Below are positions 8,619 through 16,118 of a DNA stretch of 64,000 bases, in pieces; within the stretch, counting starts at the first letter, position 1; every line of letters begins with the position of its first letter. The position numbers and the translations under genes are program-made. This stretch comes from a virus. Under the pieces are notes generated by a model. That model ran no database searches and was not told the DNA's origin. It worked only from the letters and a program-made list of their open reading frames with translations. Location: positions 1 to 64,000 of the IMG/VR virus record IMGVR_UViG_3300031962_000003; one strand, written 5' to 3'.

Positions 8619-8995
8619 CCTTGACGACCTCCCAGTACCGGGCTGCGCTCTCCACGCACCGCCGGATGGTCGAGGCCGGCTTCCCGCACTGGCGGGCGGC
8701 CCAGGCGATCCGGAGGGCTCTCGGTCGGATCCTGTCGGACTCCGGTCTCGGGAAGTTCAACCTGCACCAGTTCACCGGACCGCGGCCGCAGCTCGCCGGC
8801 GAGGCCTGCGTGACGCTCGATCCGCTCGTGATCGGAGAGCCGGCGCTCTACGAGCGCCTGAACCAGTACCGGAGCCAGGGTTGGTCGGTCATGCAAGTCG
8901 AGCCGTACAAGGACCACGTCCTCTGGTACGCCTGCCCGCCGGGCCGCCTGCCGCTCGAGAACGAACCGCTCGTCTTCGGGGCCGAGGAGGGATAG
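8615..8995 (+). CDS. GxP-module protein, unknown function
   Basis: 126 residues. The N-terminus has VEAGFPHWRAAQAIRRALGR, the module shared with the 5441, 7879 and 9456 genes. The C-terminal half is a compact mixed domain with aromatic residues (YRSQGWSVMQVEPYKDHVLW) and no membrane helix. Its start overlaps the HNH gene stop, suggesting the endonuclease entered just upstream. Function unknown. Confidence 0.65.
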   Translation: MTLTTSQYRAALSTHRRMVEAGFPHWRAAQAIRRALGRILSDSGLGKFNLHQFTGPRPQLAGEACVTLDPLVIGEPALYERLNQYRSQGWSVMQVEPYKDHVLWYACPPGRLPLENEPLVFGAEEG

Positions 8996-8998
8996 CGC

Positions 8999-9439
8999 GT
9001 GGACCACATCGAGAAGATCGTCACGGACTTCGTCTGCGAGCTCGTCGCCTCCAACCGCTCGGGACACGAGAAGAAGATGATCTGGCTCCACCTGACGAAG
9101 CCGTGGATCCCGAACTTCAAGGCCCCGGCGATCCGGCCCCTGAACAGCAACCTCAAGGAGTACCTGGGCCCGGTCATCGTCGACGACACCGACGGGCACA
9201 CCTGGTACTTCCCGTCCATGAAGTGGTGGGACTCCCACGCGAAACGTTCCCACCCGCCCGATGGCTCCGGGATGGACCTCGACGTCCACGTCAACTTCCT
9301 GACCGTCCATGGCGAGAGCTCCGAGTTCGCCTACGCGACGGTCTACCAGAACGCCCAGCTCTGGGTCCTCCAGCCGAGGGACTTCGAGAAGGAGCAGAAG
9401 TGGTGGCGACAGTACTTCCACCTGTACCCGGACGAGTGA
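8999..9439 (+). CDS. Conserved-looking soluble protein, unknown function
   Basis: 146 residues from a GTG start three bases past the previous stop. It is rich in Trp, His and Asp (IVDDTDGHTWYFPSMKWWDS, DLDVHVNFLTVHGESS), suggesting a compact beta fold, possibly metal-binding, but no catalytic motif can be named. No signal or membrane segment. Confidence 0.6.
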   Translation: MDHIEKIVTDFVCELVASNRSGHEKKMIWLHLTKPWIPNFKAPAIRPLNSNLKEYLGPVIVDDTDGHTWYFPSMKWWDSHAKRSHPPDGSGMDLDVHVNFLTVHGESSEFAYATVYQNAQLWVLQPRDFEKEQKWWRQYFHLYPDE

Positions 9440-9455
9440 TATAATTCGTGACACG

Positions 9456-9887
9456 ATGAACGTTTTCACCGACCAGGAGAAAGAGGCGATCCGGCGCGCC
9501 GTCGATGGGCTCGTCCGGCAGGGCTACACGCCGCCGGCGGCTCGGAACGCCGTCTGCCGGGCCGCTTGCCGACTGAAGGGGTCGGCCGACGCCGGCGTCG
9601 GTGCGCCGGCGGATGCGCCGGCTCCGGCCGCTCCGCTCTCCACCGAGGAGCAGGCCCTGAAGGACATCGCCGCGGCCGCGGCGAACCCGATCGTCGCCGA
9701 GGTCCGCGGTGCGATCAGCCCATGGCTCTGGGTGACCTCGGTCGTCGGCTTCGTGACCGGCCTGCTCAACACGCGCCGGATCGGGAAGATGTACAAGGAC
9801 TGGCGCGGCCGCTCCGAGGCCGGCCGTCGGCGGATGAAGGTCTCATTCGCGAAGAACCCGTCCCGCCGGCGACGGAGGCCCGCGTGA
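9456..9887 (+). CDS. GxP-module membrane protein with NPSRRRRR tail
   Basis: 143 residues from the ATG at 9456. The N-terminal module is VRQGYTPPAARNAVCRAACR. A Pro/Ala linker follows, then a hydrophobic segment (about 92-110, WLWVTSVVGFVTGLL) and a very basic C-terminus ending AKNPSRRRRRPA. The Asn-Pro plus Arg run recurs in the Arg-rich proteins at 58-61 kb. The basic tail could contact packaged DNA from a membrane. A TATAAT hexamer lies 11 bases upstream but lacks a good -35 partner. Confidence 0.65.
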   Translation: MNVFTDQEKEAIRRAVDGLVRQGYTPPAARNAVCRAACRLKGSADAGVGAPADAPAPAAPLSTEEQALKDIAAAAANPIVAEVRGAISPWLWVTSVVGFVTGLLNTRRIGKMYKDWRGRSEAGRRRMKVSFAKNPSRRRRRPA

Positions 9888-10186
9888 CCCTCATCAAGGT
9901 CATCGCGATCGTCACGGTCATCCTCCTCGTCGCGATCCTCATCCCGGTCCTCGTCGGGAAGTGGTTCTTCTGGATGCACCTCCGGCAGGCGGCGAAGATC
10001 CACCGTCCCTGCTTCCGGTGCGCGGCCCCGGCGACGACGGACTACATGGGCCTCCACTACTGCCGGATCTGCCGGGACGTCGTGAACGCGATGAGCGCCG
10101 CGGTCCGGCACGACCCTCCCTTCGGTTTCCCCGGAGCAGAAGGATACCTGGAGTTCCCCGAACCGGAGCACAAGAAGGAGCGATAG
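9884..10186 (+). CDS. Membrane-anchored zinc-ribbon protein
   Basis: 100 residues from a GTG overlapping the previous stop. An N-terminal transmembrane helix (about residues 5-27) is followed by CFRC and CRIC pairs 19 residues apart (about 44-66), a likely zinc ribbon. The C-terminus is Pro/Glu/Lys-rich. Function unknown. The combination of membrane anchor and zinc ribbon is unusual in a structural operon. Confidence 0.6.
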   Translation: MTLIKVIAIVTVILLVAILIPVLVGKWFFWMHLRQAAKIHRPCFRCAAPATTDYMGLHYCRICRDVVNAMSAAVRHDPPFGFPGAEGYLEFPEPEHKKER

Positions 10187-10188
10187 CC

Positions 10189-10470
10189 ATGGCCGACGCG
10201 CCGAAGAACGAAGCGCCGTACACGATCGTCCGGCACCGGACGAGCGAGGGGACGATCTACCGCGGGATCCGGATCGTCCGGTACTGGAGGAACAAGGAGA
10301 CCCGCTCCGTCGTCGAGGTTCGCCGGGTCCTCCGTGTCGTCCCGGAGAACGTCATCCGGATCGTCTTCTACGACCCGATCACCCCGGAGATCCCGGAGCA
10401 CTCCGACGGCCTGAAGAACTTCCAGAGAGATCATGAACCCATTGGGAACATGAACGTCAAGGCGGTCTAA
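10189..10470 (+). CDS. Small basic beta-rich protein
   Basis: 93 residues, with alternating Arg/Val/Ile strands (RHRTSEGTIYRGIRIVRYW) suggesting a small beta-barrel, no membrane segment. Its stop overlaps the next start (TAATG). No family recognised; a nucleic-acid-binding fold is possible but unproven. Confidence 0.55.
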   Translation: MADAPKNEAPYTIVRHRTSEGTIYRGIRIVRYWRNKETRSVVEVRRVLRVVPENVIRIVFYDPITPEIPEHSDGLKNFQRDHEPIGNMNVKAV

Positions 10471-10985
10471 TGGACCAGCTCAACAAGCCGGTCGTCCAGC
10501 TCGCCGACCAGTACCGGATCCCGACCCGCGAGGAGCACCGCCGGCGCGTCCGTCGGATCTGGGTGACCTGCATGGCGACCTCGGCCGTGTTCGTCGTCGG
10601 ACTGGTCGTCCTGGCGAACGCCTGGCACGCCTGGAACTTCGGGGCGCTCTTCCAGATCGCGATCGCCGGCGCGTTCTTCGGGATCACGGTTCCGCTCTTC
10701 CTCGAGCAGCGGGCGAACGCGACCGTCGCGATCGAGATGAACCGGCAGACCGTCGACGCGATCTCGGACCTCGACACGAACCTGAAGCCGATCGTCTCGG
10801 ACCTGAAGCACATCGGCGAGCAGGGCCGGCCGGTCGCCGACGCCATGAAGAAGGCGATCGTCGACGAGAAGATCCTCCAGAAGATCGAGGGGCACATGGA
10901 GGCGATCCGGAAGCGCCTGGCCGTCGAGCCGGTCTCGACGGCGCGCCGGCCGACGGATCCCGCTCCGGCGGGAGCCGGGAGGTAG
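10470..10985 (+). CDS. Two-span membrane protein with coiled coil
   Basis: 171 residues. A basic N-terminus (about 1-30) leads to two hydrophobic helices (about 33-52 and 58-78), then a long coiled-coil-like region (about 85-150) and a Pro/Ala tail. The topology, with both ends on one side, is common in holin-like and membrane-scaffold proteins. No family recognised. Confidence 0.6.
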   Translation: MDQLNKPVVQLADQYRIPTREEHRRRVRRIWVTCMATSAVFVVGLVVLANAWHAWNFGALFQIAIAGAFFGITVPLFLEQRANATVAIEMNRQTVDAISDLDTNLKPIVSDLKHIGEQGRPVADAMKKAIVDEKILQKIEGHMEAIRKRLAVEPVSTARRPTDPAPAGAGR

Positions 10986-10987
10986 CC

Positions 10988-11428
10988 GTGGACCGGGTCC
11001 GCGGAGCGTTCCGCCAGGTCCTGGCCCGGGCCGTCACGCAACTCCCATGGCTAAAACCCGTCGAGATCCGGCACTGCCGGGAGTGCGACCGGAACCAGCT
11101 GCGCGAGTGGCGGCTCTTCGCCCACTCCGGCCACGAGCGTCTCCGGGTCTGCTTCGCCGCGGCCGCGGACCGGGAGCTGACCGCGGCCGAGCTCTGCGGG
11201 ATGTCTGCCCACGAGCTCGGGCACGTCGTCGCCGAGGAGCTCGGCTTCCCGGAGCACAAGAAGGCCACGCCGGCGGACGGCCGGACGCCGTTCAAGGTCC
11301 AGGCCGAGGCCGACTGGATCGCCAGACAAGTCCTGTGCCTGCCAGTCCGGTACAACGACCGGACGATCCAGGAGCTCGTTGACCCGAAGTTCGTTCAGCG
11401 GGTCTCCCGGAAGGTCGGCGAGCCGTGA
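10988..11428 (+). CDS. Putative zinc metallopeptidase, ImmA/IrrE-like
   Basis: 146 residues from a GTG start. It contains SAHELGHVVAEELG (HExxH zinc site, about residues 75-88), and about 35 residues later EADWIARQVLCLP, which matches the third-ligand helix plus Pro of ImmA/IrrE (M78-like) peptidases. A CxxC pair (CRECD) lies near residue 31. Known relatives cleave phage or stress repressors. Here the gene is inside a presumed structural operon, so processing of virion precursors or of a host repressor are both open. Confidence 0.65.
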   Translation: MDRVRGAFRQVLARAVTQLPWLKPVEIRHCRECDRNQLREWRLFAHSGHERLRVCFAAAADRELTAAELCGMSAHELGHVVAEELGFPEHKKATPADGRTPFKVQAEADWIARQVLCLPVRYNDRTIQELVDPKFVQRVSRKVGEP

Positions 11429-12069
11429 GAGTCGAAGGCCTGCCGATCTACGGCTTCATGCACGTCGCCCGGATGAACAACTGGGAGGAGATTGTCGCCG
11501 ACCAGTTCCAGAAGATCTCGCAGACCGGCCTCGGCCAGGCGACCGCGCGGATCACGCTCGGGGTCGTCGGCACCGGCGCGCCGGTCCAGATCCCCGGCGA
11601 GCTCCAGGACAAGACCTCCGTCGGGTTCGAGGGCGACAACCTCGCGCTCCACGAGTACCCGACCCTCGCCATGCTCGAGAACGTCTGCGGGCGGGAGGAT
11701 TGCCTCGCCTGGTACATCCACACTAAAGGGGCCTCGAGGAACCGCCCAGGCGAGCGGGAGTCCGCCCGGAACTGGCGGCACTACATGGAGTGGTTCGTCC
11801 TGGAGAACTGGGAGGCCTGCATCCGAGCGCTCAAGGACGCGAACTGCGTCGGCTCCATGTGGAACGGCTGGACCTTCCTCGGGAACTTCTGGTGGACCAG
11901 GGCCGACTACGTCCGGCAGCTCACATACAAGGTCCGGGACTCGCACTGGGGGAACCGCGGCGAGGCGGAGACCTGGCTATTCCGGTCTCAGCGACGGCTC
12001 GTCCGGGACCTAGGCGACGGGACGACGGCCGTCCGACTCCGGCCGAACTATCCGCCCGTCAACGTCTGA
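11425..12069 (+). CDS. Putative glycosyltransferase-like protein
   Basis: 214 residues from a GTG overlapping the previous stop. Blocks CLAWYIHTKGAS, VGSMWNGW and LGNFWWTRADYVRQL are typical of a bacterial family near LPS and capsule glycosyltransferases (YxHTKG and GNFWW motifs). I recall the family pattern but cannot name a substrate. It is the last gene of the left plus-strand block and converges on the minus-strand block, with its last 11 bases overlapping a small opposite-strand gene. Likely modifies glycans or virion proteins. Confidence 0.65.
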   Translation: MRVEGLPIYGFMHVARMNNWEEIVADQFQKISQTGLGQATARITLGVVGTGAPVQIPGELQDKTSVGFEGDNLALHEYPTLAMLENVCGREDCLAWYIHTKGASRNRPGERESARNWRHYMEWFVLENWEACIRALKDANCVGSMWNGWTFLGNFWWTRADYVRQLTYKVRDSHWGNRGEAETWLFRSQRRLVRDLGDGTTAVRLRPNYPPVNV

Positions 12070-12205
12070 CGATCCTACGGTAGATCTCCGGGACCAGCCA
12101 GGACGCGCCGGCGATCGTCAGGAAGTCCTCCGCGCTTGCCCTGGCGATCCACAGGCAGAGGATGATGGCGATGAGCGCCGCGACGGACGCGAGCCACTGG
12201 CGCAT
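12059..12205 (-). CDS. 48-residue membrane protein
   Basis: Too short for most gene finders. ATG at 12205 directly follows the TAG of the winged-helix gene. Residues about 5-22 form one hydrophobic helix (ASVAALIAIILCLWIA), followed by a short polar part and a basic end (YRRIVRR). It is the last gene of the minus-strand block. Function unknown; reading frame and placement support it being real. Confidence 0.5.
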   Translation of the reverse strand: MRQWLASVAALIAIILCLWIARASAEDFLTIAGASWLVPEIYRRIVRR

Positions 12206-12538
12206 CTAGTCCCCCTCCCCGTCGTCCGGCGGATTCGCGACGGCGGTCACCTCGTCCTGGGCCCTGTTGATCTCGATCCAGCGGACCCGACGATCGCCGC
12301 CGGCCGTCAGCTCGTAGAGGTACGTCCTGCCGGCGAGCTCACGTCGGACAAGCCCATTCTGTCGGGCTCTCGAGAGGATCGTCCAGATGGTCCCCTCGTG
12401 GACGCTCTCCGACCTGGGCCCCATCGCCTCCAGAACCCCTGCCACCGACAGCGGCCCTTTCTTGAGCGTCAGCAGGACGCCCCGGGACAGCCCGGTCAGT
12501 TTCCGGTACGACGACTTCGACTTCCGTACGCGTGCCAT
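12206..12538 (-). CDS. Winged-helix DNA-binding protein
   Basis: 110 residues. A basic N-terminus is followed by LSRGVLLTLKKGPLSVAGVLEAM and SVHEGTIWTILSRARQNGLV, a winged helix-turn-helix of the PadR/BlaI kind (about residues 17-75), ending in a strand region GRTYLYELTAGG. Likely a transcription regulator acting as a dimer. Its start region is overlapped by the upstream HNH gene read in another frame. Target unknown. Confidence 0.7.
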   Translation of the reverse strand: MARVRKSKSSYRKLTGLSRGVLLTLKKGPLSVAGVLEAMGPRSESVHEGTIWTILSRARQNGLVRRELAGRTYLYELTAGGDRRVRWIEINRAQDEVTAVANPPDDGEGD

Positions 12539-12872
12539 GGTTCGCTCCTCTCTGGTGACTGGCCCGCCCCTTGGCGAGCATATCCTTGACGTTCTCCAGC
12601 TGCGTCCCCGGCTGAATGTGCTCGAGGACGTTCACGCAGCGGCGGTTGTCGCACCCGTGCAGGAGGACCTTCCCGCGCGGGACCGGACCGAACAGGATCC
12701 GATACGCGACGATGTGGGCCCGCTGGACCCGGCCGTCGAGCCAGAAAGCCCAAAATCCGCCATCCCATGGTTCCGCCTTCCAGGTCCGGACAGACGCCGT
12801 CCAGATCCAGCAGCCAGTCGCCTGGTCGATCTGAACCTTGGACCAGAAGCGTCTTAAGTCACTCTTCCGCAC
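12339..12872 (-). CDS. HNH endonuclease overlapping the winged-helix gene
   Basis: 177 residues if read to its stop, from a GTG preceded by GAGGGT. The core is FWSKVQIDQATGCWIWTAS, AHIVAYRILFGPVPRGKVLL, HGCDNRRCVNVLEHI and GTQLENVKDMLAKGR, a standard phage HNH domain (zinc-less ββα-metal type). The expected C-terminal repeat after ANHG is missing. Instead about 200 bases continue out of frame through the start of the winged-helix gene. The functional protein may be only the first 110 residues. It looks like an insertion that damaged or borrowed its 3' end. Confidence 0.7.
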   Translation of the reverse strand: MRKSDLRRFWSKVQIDQATGCWIWTASVRTWKAEPWDGGFWAFWLDGRVQRAHIVAYRILFGPVPRGKVLLHGCDNRRCVNVLEHIQPGTQLENVKDMLAKGRASHQRGANHGTRTEVEVVVPETDRAVPGRPADAQERAAVGGRGSGGDGAQVGERPRGDHLDDPLESPTEWACPT

Positions 12873-12923
12873 GTTTACCCTCTGTTCGCCTCGTGGACGG
12901 TCCACCAGGGCCGCCCGCGAGGA

Positions 12924-12949
12924 GGGCCGGAGCGAAGTTGCTCCGGCCC
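12924..12949. other. Perfect 10-bp hairpin
   Basis: GGGCCGGAGC, loop GAAGTT, GCTCCGGCCC. It lies between the LacI-type HTH gene and the HNH gene on the minus strand. There is no T-run. Candidate terminator or leader structure. Confidence 0.45.
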
Positions 12950-12992
12950 GGATAGAGAGGGAATACACTCCGGAGAGCCTCCCTCCTTTGTG

Positions 12993-13307
12993 TTAGAGCT
13001 TGAAGTCAGGTTCCCCGTACAACATCTTCTTGATCCGAACGATCTCAGACGGCGGTAATCCACGCAAGACTGCTAAGGAGATGTTCGTCTGGCTCGACGG
13101 GAAGAGCTCCTCAAGCGTCCTCCGCATCGTCCCTTTACTCGCGCTGCTCTGCTTGTAGCCGAGTTCCTTTGCTTTCGCGAAGACGCGTTTTATTGTGTTA
13201 TGACTGAACGTCCCCCTTCGAGACTTATTCAGTATCTTGTTCGCAGAACTTACATCTAACCCGCAAGCCTTAGCGATCTCCACTTGAGTAACTCTTCCGT
13301 TTCTCAT
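12993..13307 (-). CDS. LacI-type helix-turn-helix protein
   Basis: 104 residues. The N-terminus VTQVEIAKACGLDVSSANKILN followed by RVFAKAKELGY is the helix-turn-helix and hinge pattern of LacI-family DNA-binding domains, here without a sugar-binding domain. The C-terminus (PPSEIVRIKKML) is helical. Bases are noticeably less GC-rich than in neighbours. Probably a small phage regulator; the target may be one of the palindromic sites in this window, which is speculation. Confidence 0.65.
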   Translation of the reverse strand: MRNGRVTQVEIAKACGLDVSSANKILNKSRRGTFSHNTIKRVFAKAKELGYKQSSASKGTMRRTLEELFPSSQTNISLAVLRGLPPSEIVRIKKMLYGEPDFKL

Positions 13308-13320
13308 TTCGACCTCCTTC

Positions 13321-13632
13321 TTATTTCCTACGAATCGGACCCGACGCCGGCGCGGTCTGCTGCTTGAGACGCCGGCGGACAGACCGCTTCAGTTCCGCAC
13401 GGGCCTTGATCTCATCCGCGTGCTCCACCTTGTACCGGTCGAGGTACTCCTTCCGGTCCGCCGGCATCTCCGGGCCCTTCACGCCAATGAGACGACGGGC
13501 GAGCCGCTTCGCCGACTCGTCCTGGCCCTGCCGGCGGAGCTCGCTCACGCGGGCCCACTCCTTCGACCTGCAGGCGTGCTCCTCGAGCTCCTTCACGTTC
13601 GCCACCTTCGACTTACAGGATCCACACACCAT
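13321..13632 (-). CDS. Basic protein with N-terminal zinc finger
   Basis: 103 residues from ATG preceded by AAGGAGG. The N-terminus MVCGSCKSKVANVKELEEHAC looks like a C2HC finger. The rest is Lys/Arg-rich and helical (KARAELKRSVRRRLKQQ). Likely nucleic-acid-binding; specific role unknown. Confidence 0.65.
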   Translation of the reverse strand: MVCGSCKSKVANVKELEEHACRSKEWARVSELRRQGQDESAKRLARRLIGVKGPEMPADRKEYLDRYKVEHADEIKARAELKRSVRRRLKQQTAPASGPIRRK

Positions 13633-13720
13633 ATCTCGTCCTCCTTCTGTTGGACGGCCGACGCGCGGCCGCCCGACGGAAGGCCCAGGCTCCCTGTGAG
13701 GGCCCGGGCCCGGAGTGGGG

Positions 13721-14173
13721 CTACAGTGGTCTGGGAATATGGTCGACGAGCGGCGCGGACGGGCCGACGGCCGGCGAGTGCCGCTCCCGCCAGAGCTCGT
13801 TCGAGGCCTCCATCTGAAGGGATTTGACCTTGTCGGCGAGCTTCTGGGAGTCGAGCCAGGCCTTGTACCCTGGCATGTGCTTCCGGCTCGTGATCGGCGC
13901 GGAAAGCTGCCGGATCCGGTTGCACCACTCGTCGACGTAGTACGGGGCCAGGTGCTCGCGCTCATGGATGATCACCACGCCGCCGTGCGCTTCCTTGAGG
14001 GCGCAGACGCCGATCCGACGTGAGTTGACCTCCTCGCTCTGGATCCAGGTGACCTTGCCGCGGACGAGCTCGCGCAGGGCGATCTCGTGGACGTTCAAGG
14101 ACTTCCGCGCGACCTCCTCGTTGATCTCCGCGTCCGTCCAGGTCGGGAAGCGGTGCTTACGGGGCTTACCCAT
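13721..14173 (-). CDS. Unknown conserved-style phage protein
   Basis: 150 residues. Basic N-terminus (MGKPRKHRFPTWTDAEINEE), a middle part with VVIIHEREHLAPYYVDEWCN, then a helical C-terminus. HEREH resembles but does not match a metal motif. The start overlaps the neighbouring gene by eight bases. Function unknown. Confidence 0.55.
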   Translation of the reverse strand: MGKPRKHRFPTWTDAEINEEVARKSLNVHEIALRELVRGKVTWIQSEEVNSRRIGVCALKEAHGGVVIIHEREHLAPYYVDEWCNRIRQLSAPITSRKHMPGYKAWLDSQKLADKVKSLQMEASNELWRERHSPAVGPSAPLVDHIPRPL

Positions 14174-14405
14174 TGGAACCCTCCTTCTGATTGTTGATCT
14201 CGACCAGCAAGGTCTCGTAGATCTGCCGGAGCTCCGGAAGGACCTCCAGCGCCTCCTCAGCGGCGTCCGTCCTGGGCCCGTCGTCGTAGATCTTCTCGGC
14301 GGCCCGCAGCGCCCGGGAAGCCTTGCAGAACTTCACGTAGAGCTCCTCCGGGGCGATGTACTGCAGATCGGATCTGAGCTTCCGGACGATGTCGTGCGGG
14401 GTCAT
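14166..14405 (-). CDS. Small helical protein
   Basis: 79 residues, all helical (RALRAAEKIYDD, EEALEVLPELRQIYETLL), no motif. It overlaps both neighbours by 4-8 bases, so the set from 15125 down to 13721 is one translationally coupled operon. Function unknown. Confidence 0.55.
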   Translation of the reverse strand: MTPHDIVRKLRSDLQYIAPEELYVKFCKASRALRAAEKIYDDGPRTDAAEEALEVLPELRQIYETLLVEINNQKEGSNG

Positions 14406-14587
14406 AGCCGCATCTCCTTCTCGACCTCAAGGAGCGCGTTTGTGTACGCCTGGTCGAGTCCAAGGACCTTGAGCGCCATGATCGCCATCTGGTACTTCGC
14501 GCCGAACTGCGTCGCGAGGTACTGGATTGCGCGCCGGAGCTTCCGCTTCCGGAATTCGTGTTCGACCGACTCCGGTAATTTCCTCAC
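14402..14587 (-). CDS. Small basic helical protein
   Basis: 61 residues from GTG with GGAGG upstream. Helical, basic in the first half (EFRKRKLRRAIQYLATQFG). Overlaps both neighbours by four bases. Function unknown. Confidence 0.55.
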   Translation of the reverse strand: MRKLPESVEHEFRKRKLRRAIQYLATQFGAKYQMAIMALKVLGLDQAYTNALLEVEKEMRL

Positions 14588-14796
14588 AGCTGCGCCTCCT
14601 TCAAGCTCTCGTCGAGCCTGGCCCACTCCGTGTCGATGTCCGGGGTGATCGGAATGTCGAAGTGGTGGATGTCCCAGCAGCGCCGGCAGACCCCGTGCGA
14701 GGTTTTCCCGGCCTGCTCCGGAGAGCACGGACGGTAGCCCATCAGCTTCCGGCAGCGCTGGCAGGCGACCTTCAAGACCTGGCGCGCGGCGCTCAC
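14584..14796 (-). CDS. Small zinc-ribbon protein
   Basis: 70 residues from a GTG inside the upstream stop. CQRC (about residue 12) and CRRC (about residue 37) make a likely zinc ribbon, followed by IHHFDIPITPDIDTEW and a helix. One of many CxxC proteins in this block. Function unknown. Confidence 0.6.
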   Translation of the reverse strand: MSAARQVLKVACQRCRKLMGYRPCSPEQAGKTSHGVCRRCWDIHHFDIPITPDIDTEWARLDESLKEAQL

Positions 14797-15125
14797 AGCG
14801 CCCTCACCCGCGGGGTCAGCTGCAGGCCGCAGTCCGTGCAGGCCTCGCTGAGCGGCGTGGAGACCTTCGTGTCGGCGTCGTACCTCGTCGAGGTCGCGAC
14901 GCGGTGCTCGTGCGGGCAGACCGCCTGCAGCTTGAGCTTCGCTTTCCTCGCGTGGGCCCGCGCCAGGGCGCGCACCGCGCGGAGACGCCCCTCGACCACG
15001 AGGACCTGCTTCATGGCCACCTCGAAGTCGAGGTACTCGCCGGACCTCTCGGCGGCCCCGAGACGCTGCTTGAGAACAGGGATCTGCCGCTCCAGGTCGA
15101 TGAACTTGTCCCACATGTTCGCCAC
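14793..15125 (-). CDS. Coiled-coil protein with C-terminal zinc ribbon
   Basis: 110 residues from GTG preceded by AGGAGG. A long coiled-coil region (DKFIDLERQIPVLKQRLGAA to about residue 65) leads to CPHEH and CTDCG, a probable zinc site. Start of the downstream coupled operon. Function unknown; a DNA-binding or adaptor role would fit. Confidence 0.6.
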   Translation of the reverse strand: MANMWDKFIDLERQIPVLKQRLGAAERSGEYLDFEVAMKQVLVVEGRLRAVRALARAHARKAKLKLQAVCPHEHRVATSTRYDADTKVSTPLSEACTDCGLQLTPRVRAL

Positions 15126-15238
15126 TGTAATCCTCCTTCCTAGTTCCGAAAACGGTAGTTTCTCCTTCGTGAATCTCCACAAAGCGTCTCCGGGATCCGC
15201 GCGGCGGCCATGGCGGCCGCCGGCGGGTCCTAGGGGCG

Positions 15239-15990
15239 CTAGTTGCTGGACAGCGCGATCCCGCAGGCCGTGTCCATGAGCCCGTGAAGCGCCTGGGTCG
15301 CGACAGGGCGCTGGAAGAGCGAGCTGCCTTTCAGCGTCTCGGTGAAGGCGTTGAAGAGCCTCCAGACGTTCCGGCTCTTGGCGAACTCCGGGTGGCTGGG
15401 CGCGCGCCACTCCGCGAGGACCCGGGGGATCTGGGTGACCGGGACGATCCGCTGATCGAACGCCTGGACGACCAGGTCGTGCGCCTGCGCGGCCGTGAGC
15501 TCCTGGCCCTTGTACGTCGAGATCCGACGGTCCTGGCTCCGGCGGGCGTCGCCGAGCTGCCCGATCGCGCTGCTGATCAGGGTCGGCAGGTCCCGGTCGA
15601 CGTGCCGGGTGTGCTTCCGATCGATCCGGATGTCGCTGGAGAAGGACAGGTTCGAGCAGACGTGGACGCCGGCCCCGACCGCCAGGCCCGCCACGATCGA
15701 CTTGTCGTGGCTGTTCCGGAGCCCGATCACCAGGGAGTAGTCCTCGTCGACCCGGCGCAGGTCCATCACCTGCAGGAGGCCGAAGTACCGCTCGCCCTCA
15801 CGGGACAGGCAGTGAGCCTCGTTCACGACCTCCAGGCCGGCGCGCCGCAGGGTCGCGTCCACCTGGGAGAGCAGCCGCCCGTGCGCGATCGGGTACCAGC
15901 GGCCGTCGGCCGCCGGCGTCTTGACCGCGTCGACGAGCTCGCGCGTGACCTTGGGATCTCCGCCACCGATGTACAGGTCCAGCTTCTGCA
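15239..15990 (-). CDS. DUF932 family protein
   Basis: 250 residues from ATG with AAGGAGAT upstream. GLRNSHDKSIVAGLAVGAG followed by VHVCSNLSF and a later helical half (VWRLFNAFTETLKG) are the recognisable core of DUF932 proteins, found in phages and plasmids, often early expressed and next to replication genes. Biochemical role is unknown. A strong sigma-70 promoter and a perfect palindrome lie just upstream, so this gene heads an operon and is probably expressed early. Confidence 0.85.
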
Positions 15991-16030
15991 TAGCAATCTC
16001 CTTCCGTGAGGCACTCGCCTCATCTACCAG

Positions 16031-16060
16031 AGTATATAACCACGGTACTGTGGGTGTCAA
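16031..16060 (-). promoter_or_regulatory. Sigma-70 promoter for the DUF932 operon
   Basis: On the minus strand TTGACA (16055-16060), 18 bases, TATACT (16031-16036), about 40 bases upstream of the DUF932 ATG. With spacing 16 the overlapping TATATA is an alternative -10. Confidence 0.75.
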
Positions 16061-16076
16061 GTAGAAAACGGAATTC

Positions 16077-16100
16077 TGCACAGAATGGGGATTCTGTGCC
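16077..16100. promoter_or_regulatory. Palindromic site just upstream of the DUF932 promoter
   Basis: GCACAGAAT, GGGG, ATTCTGTGC: a perfect 9-bp inverted repeat within a 24-base frame, 17 bases upstream of the -35. It matches the repeated 24-base palindrome family seen at gene starts elsewhere in the window, so it is probably an operator for the same protein. Confidence 0.65.
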
Positions 16101-16118
16101 ACTGGGAGATGGGTATTT

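Noticed and set aside
9417-9445. Promoter with TATAAT before the 9456 gene
   Set aside because: The -10 is perfect but no hexamer near -35 scores better than three of six; internal promoter not supported.
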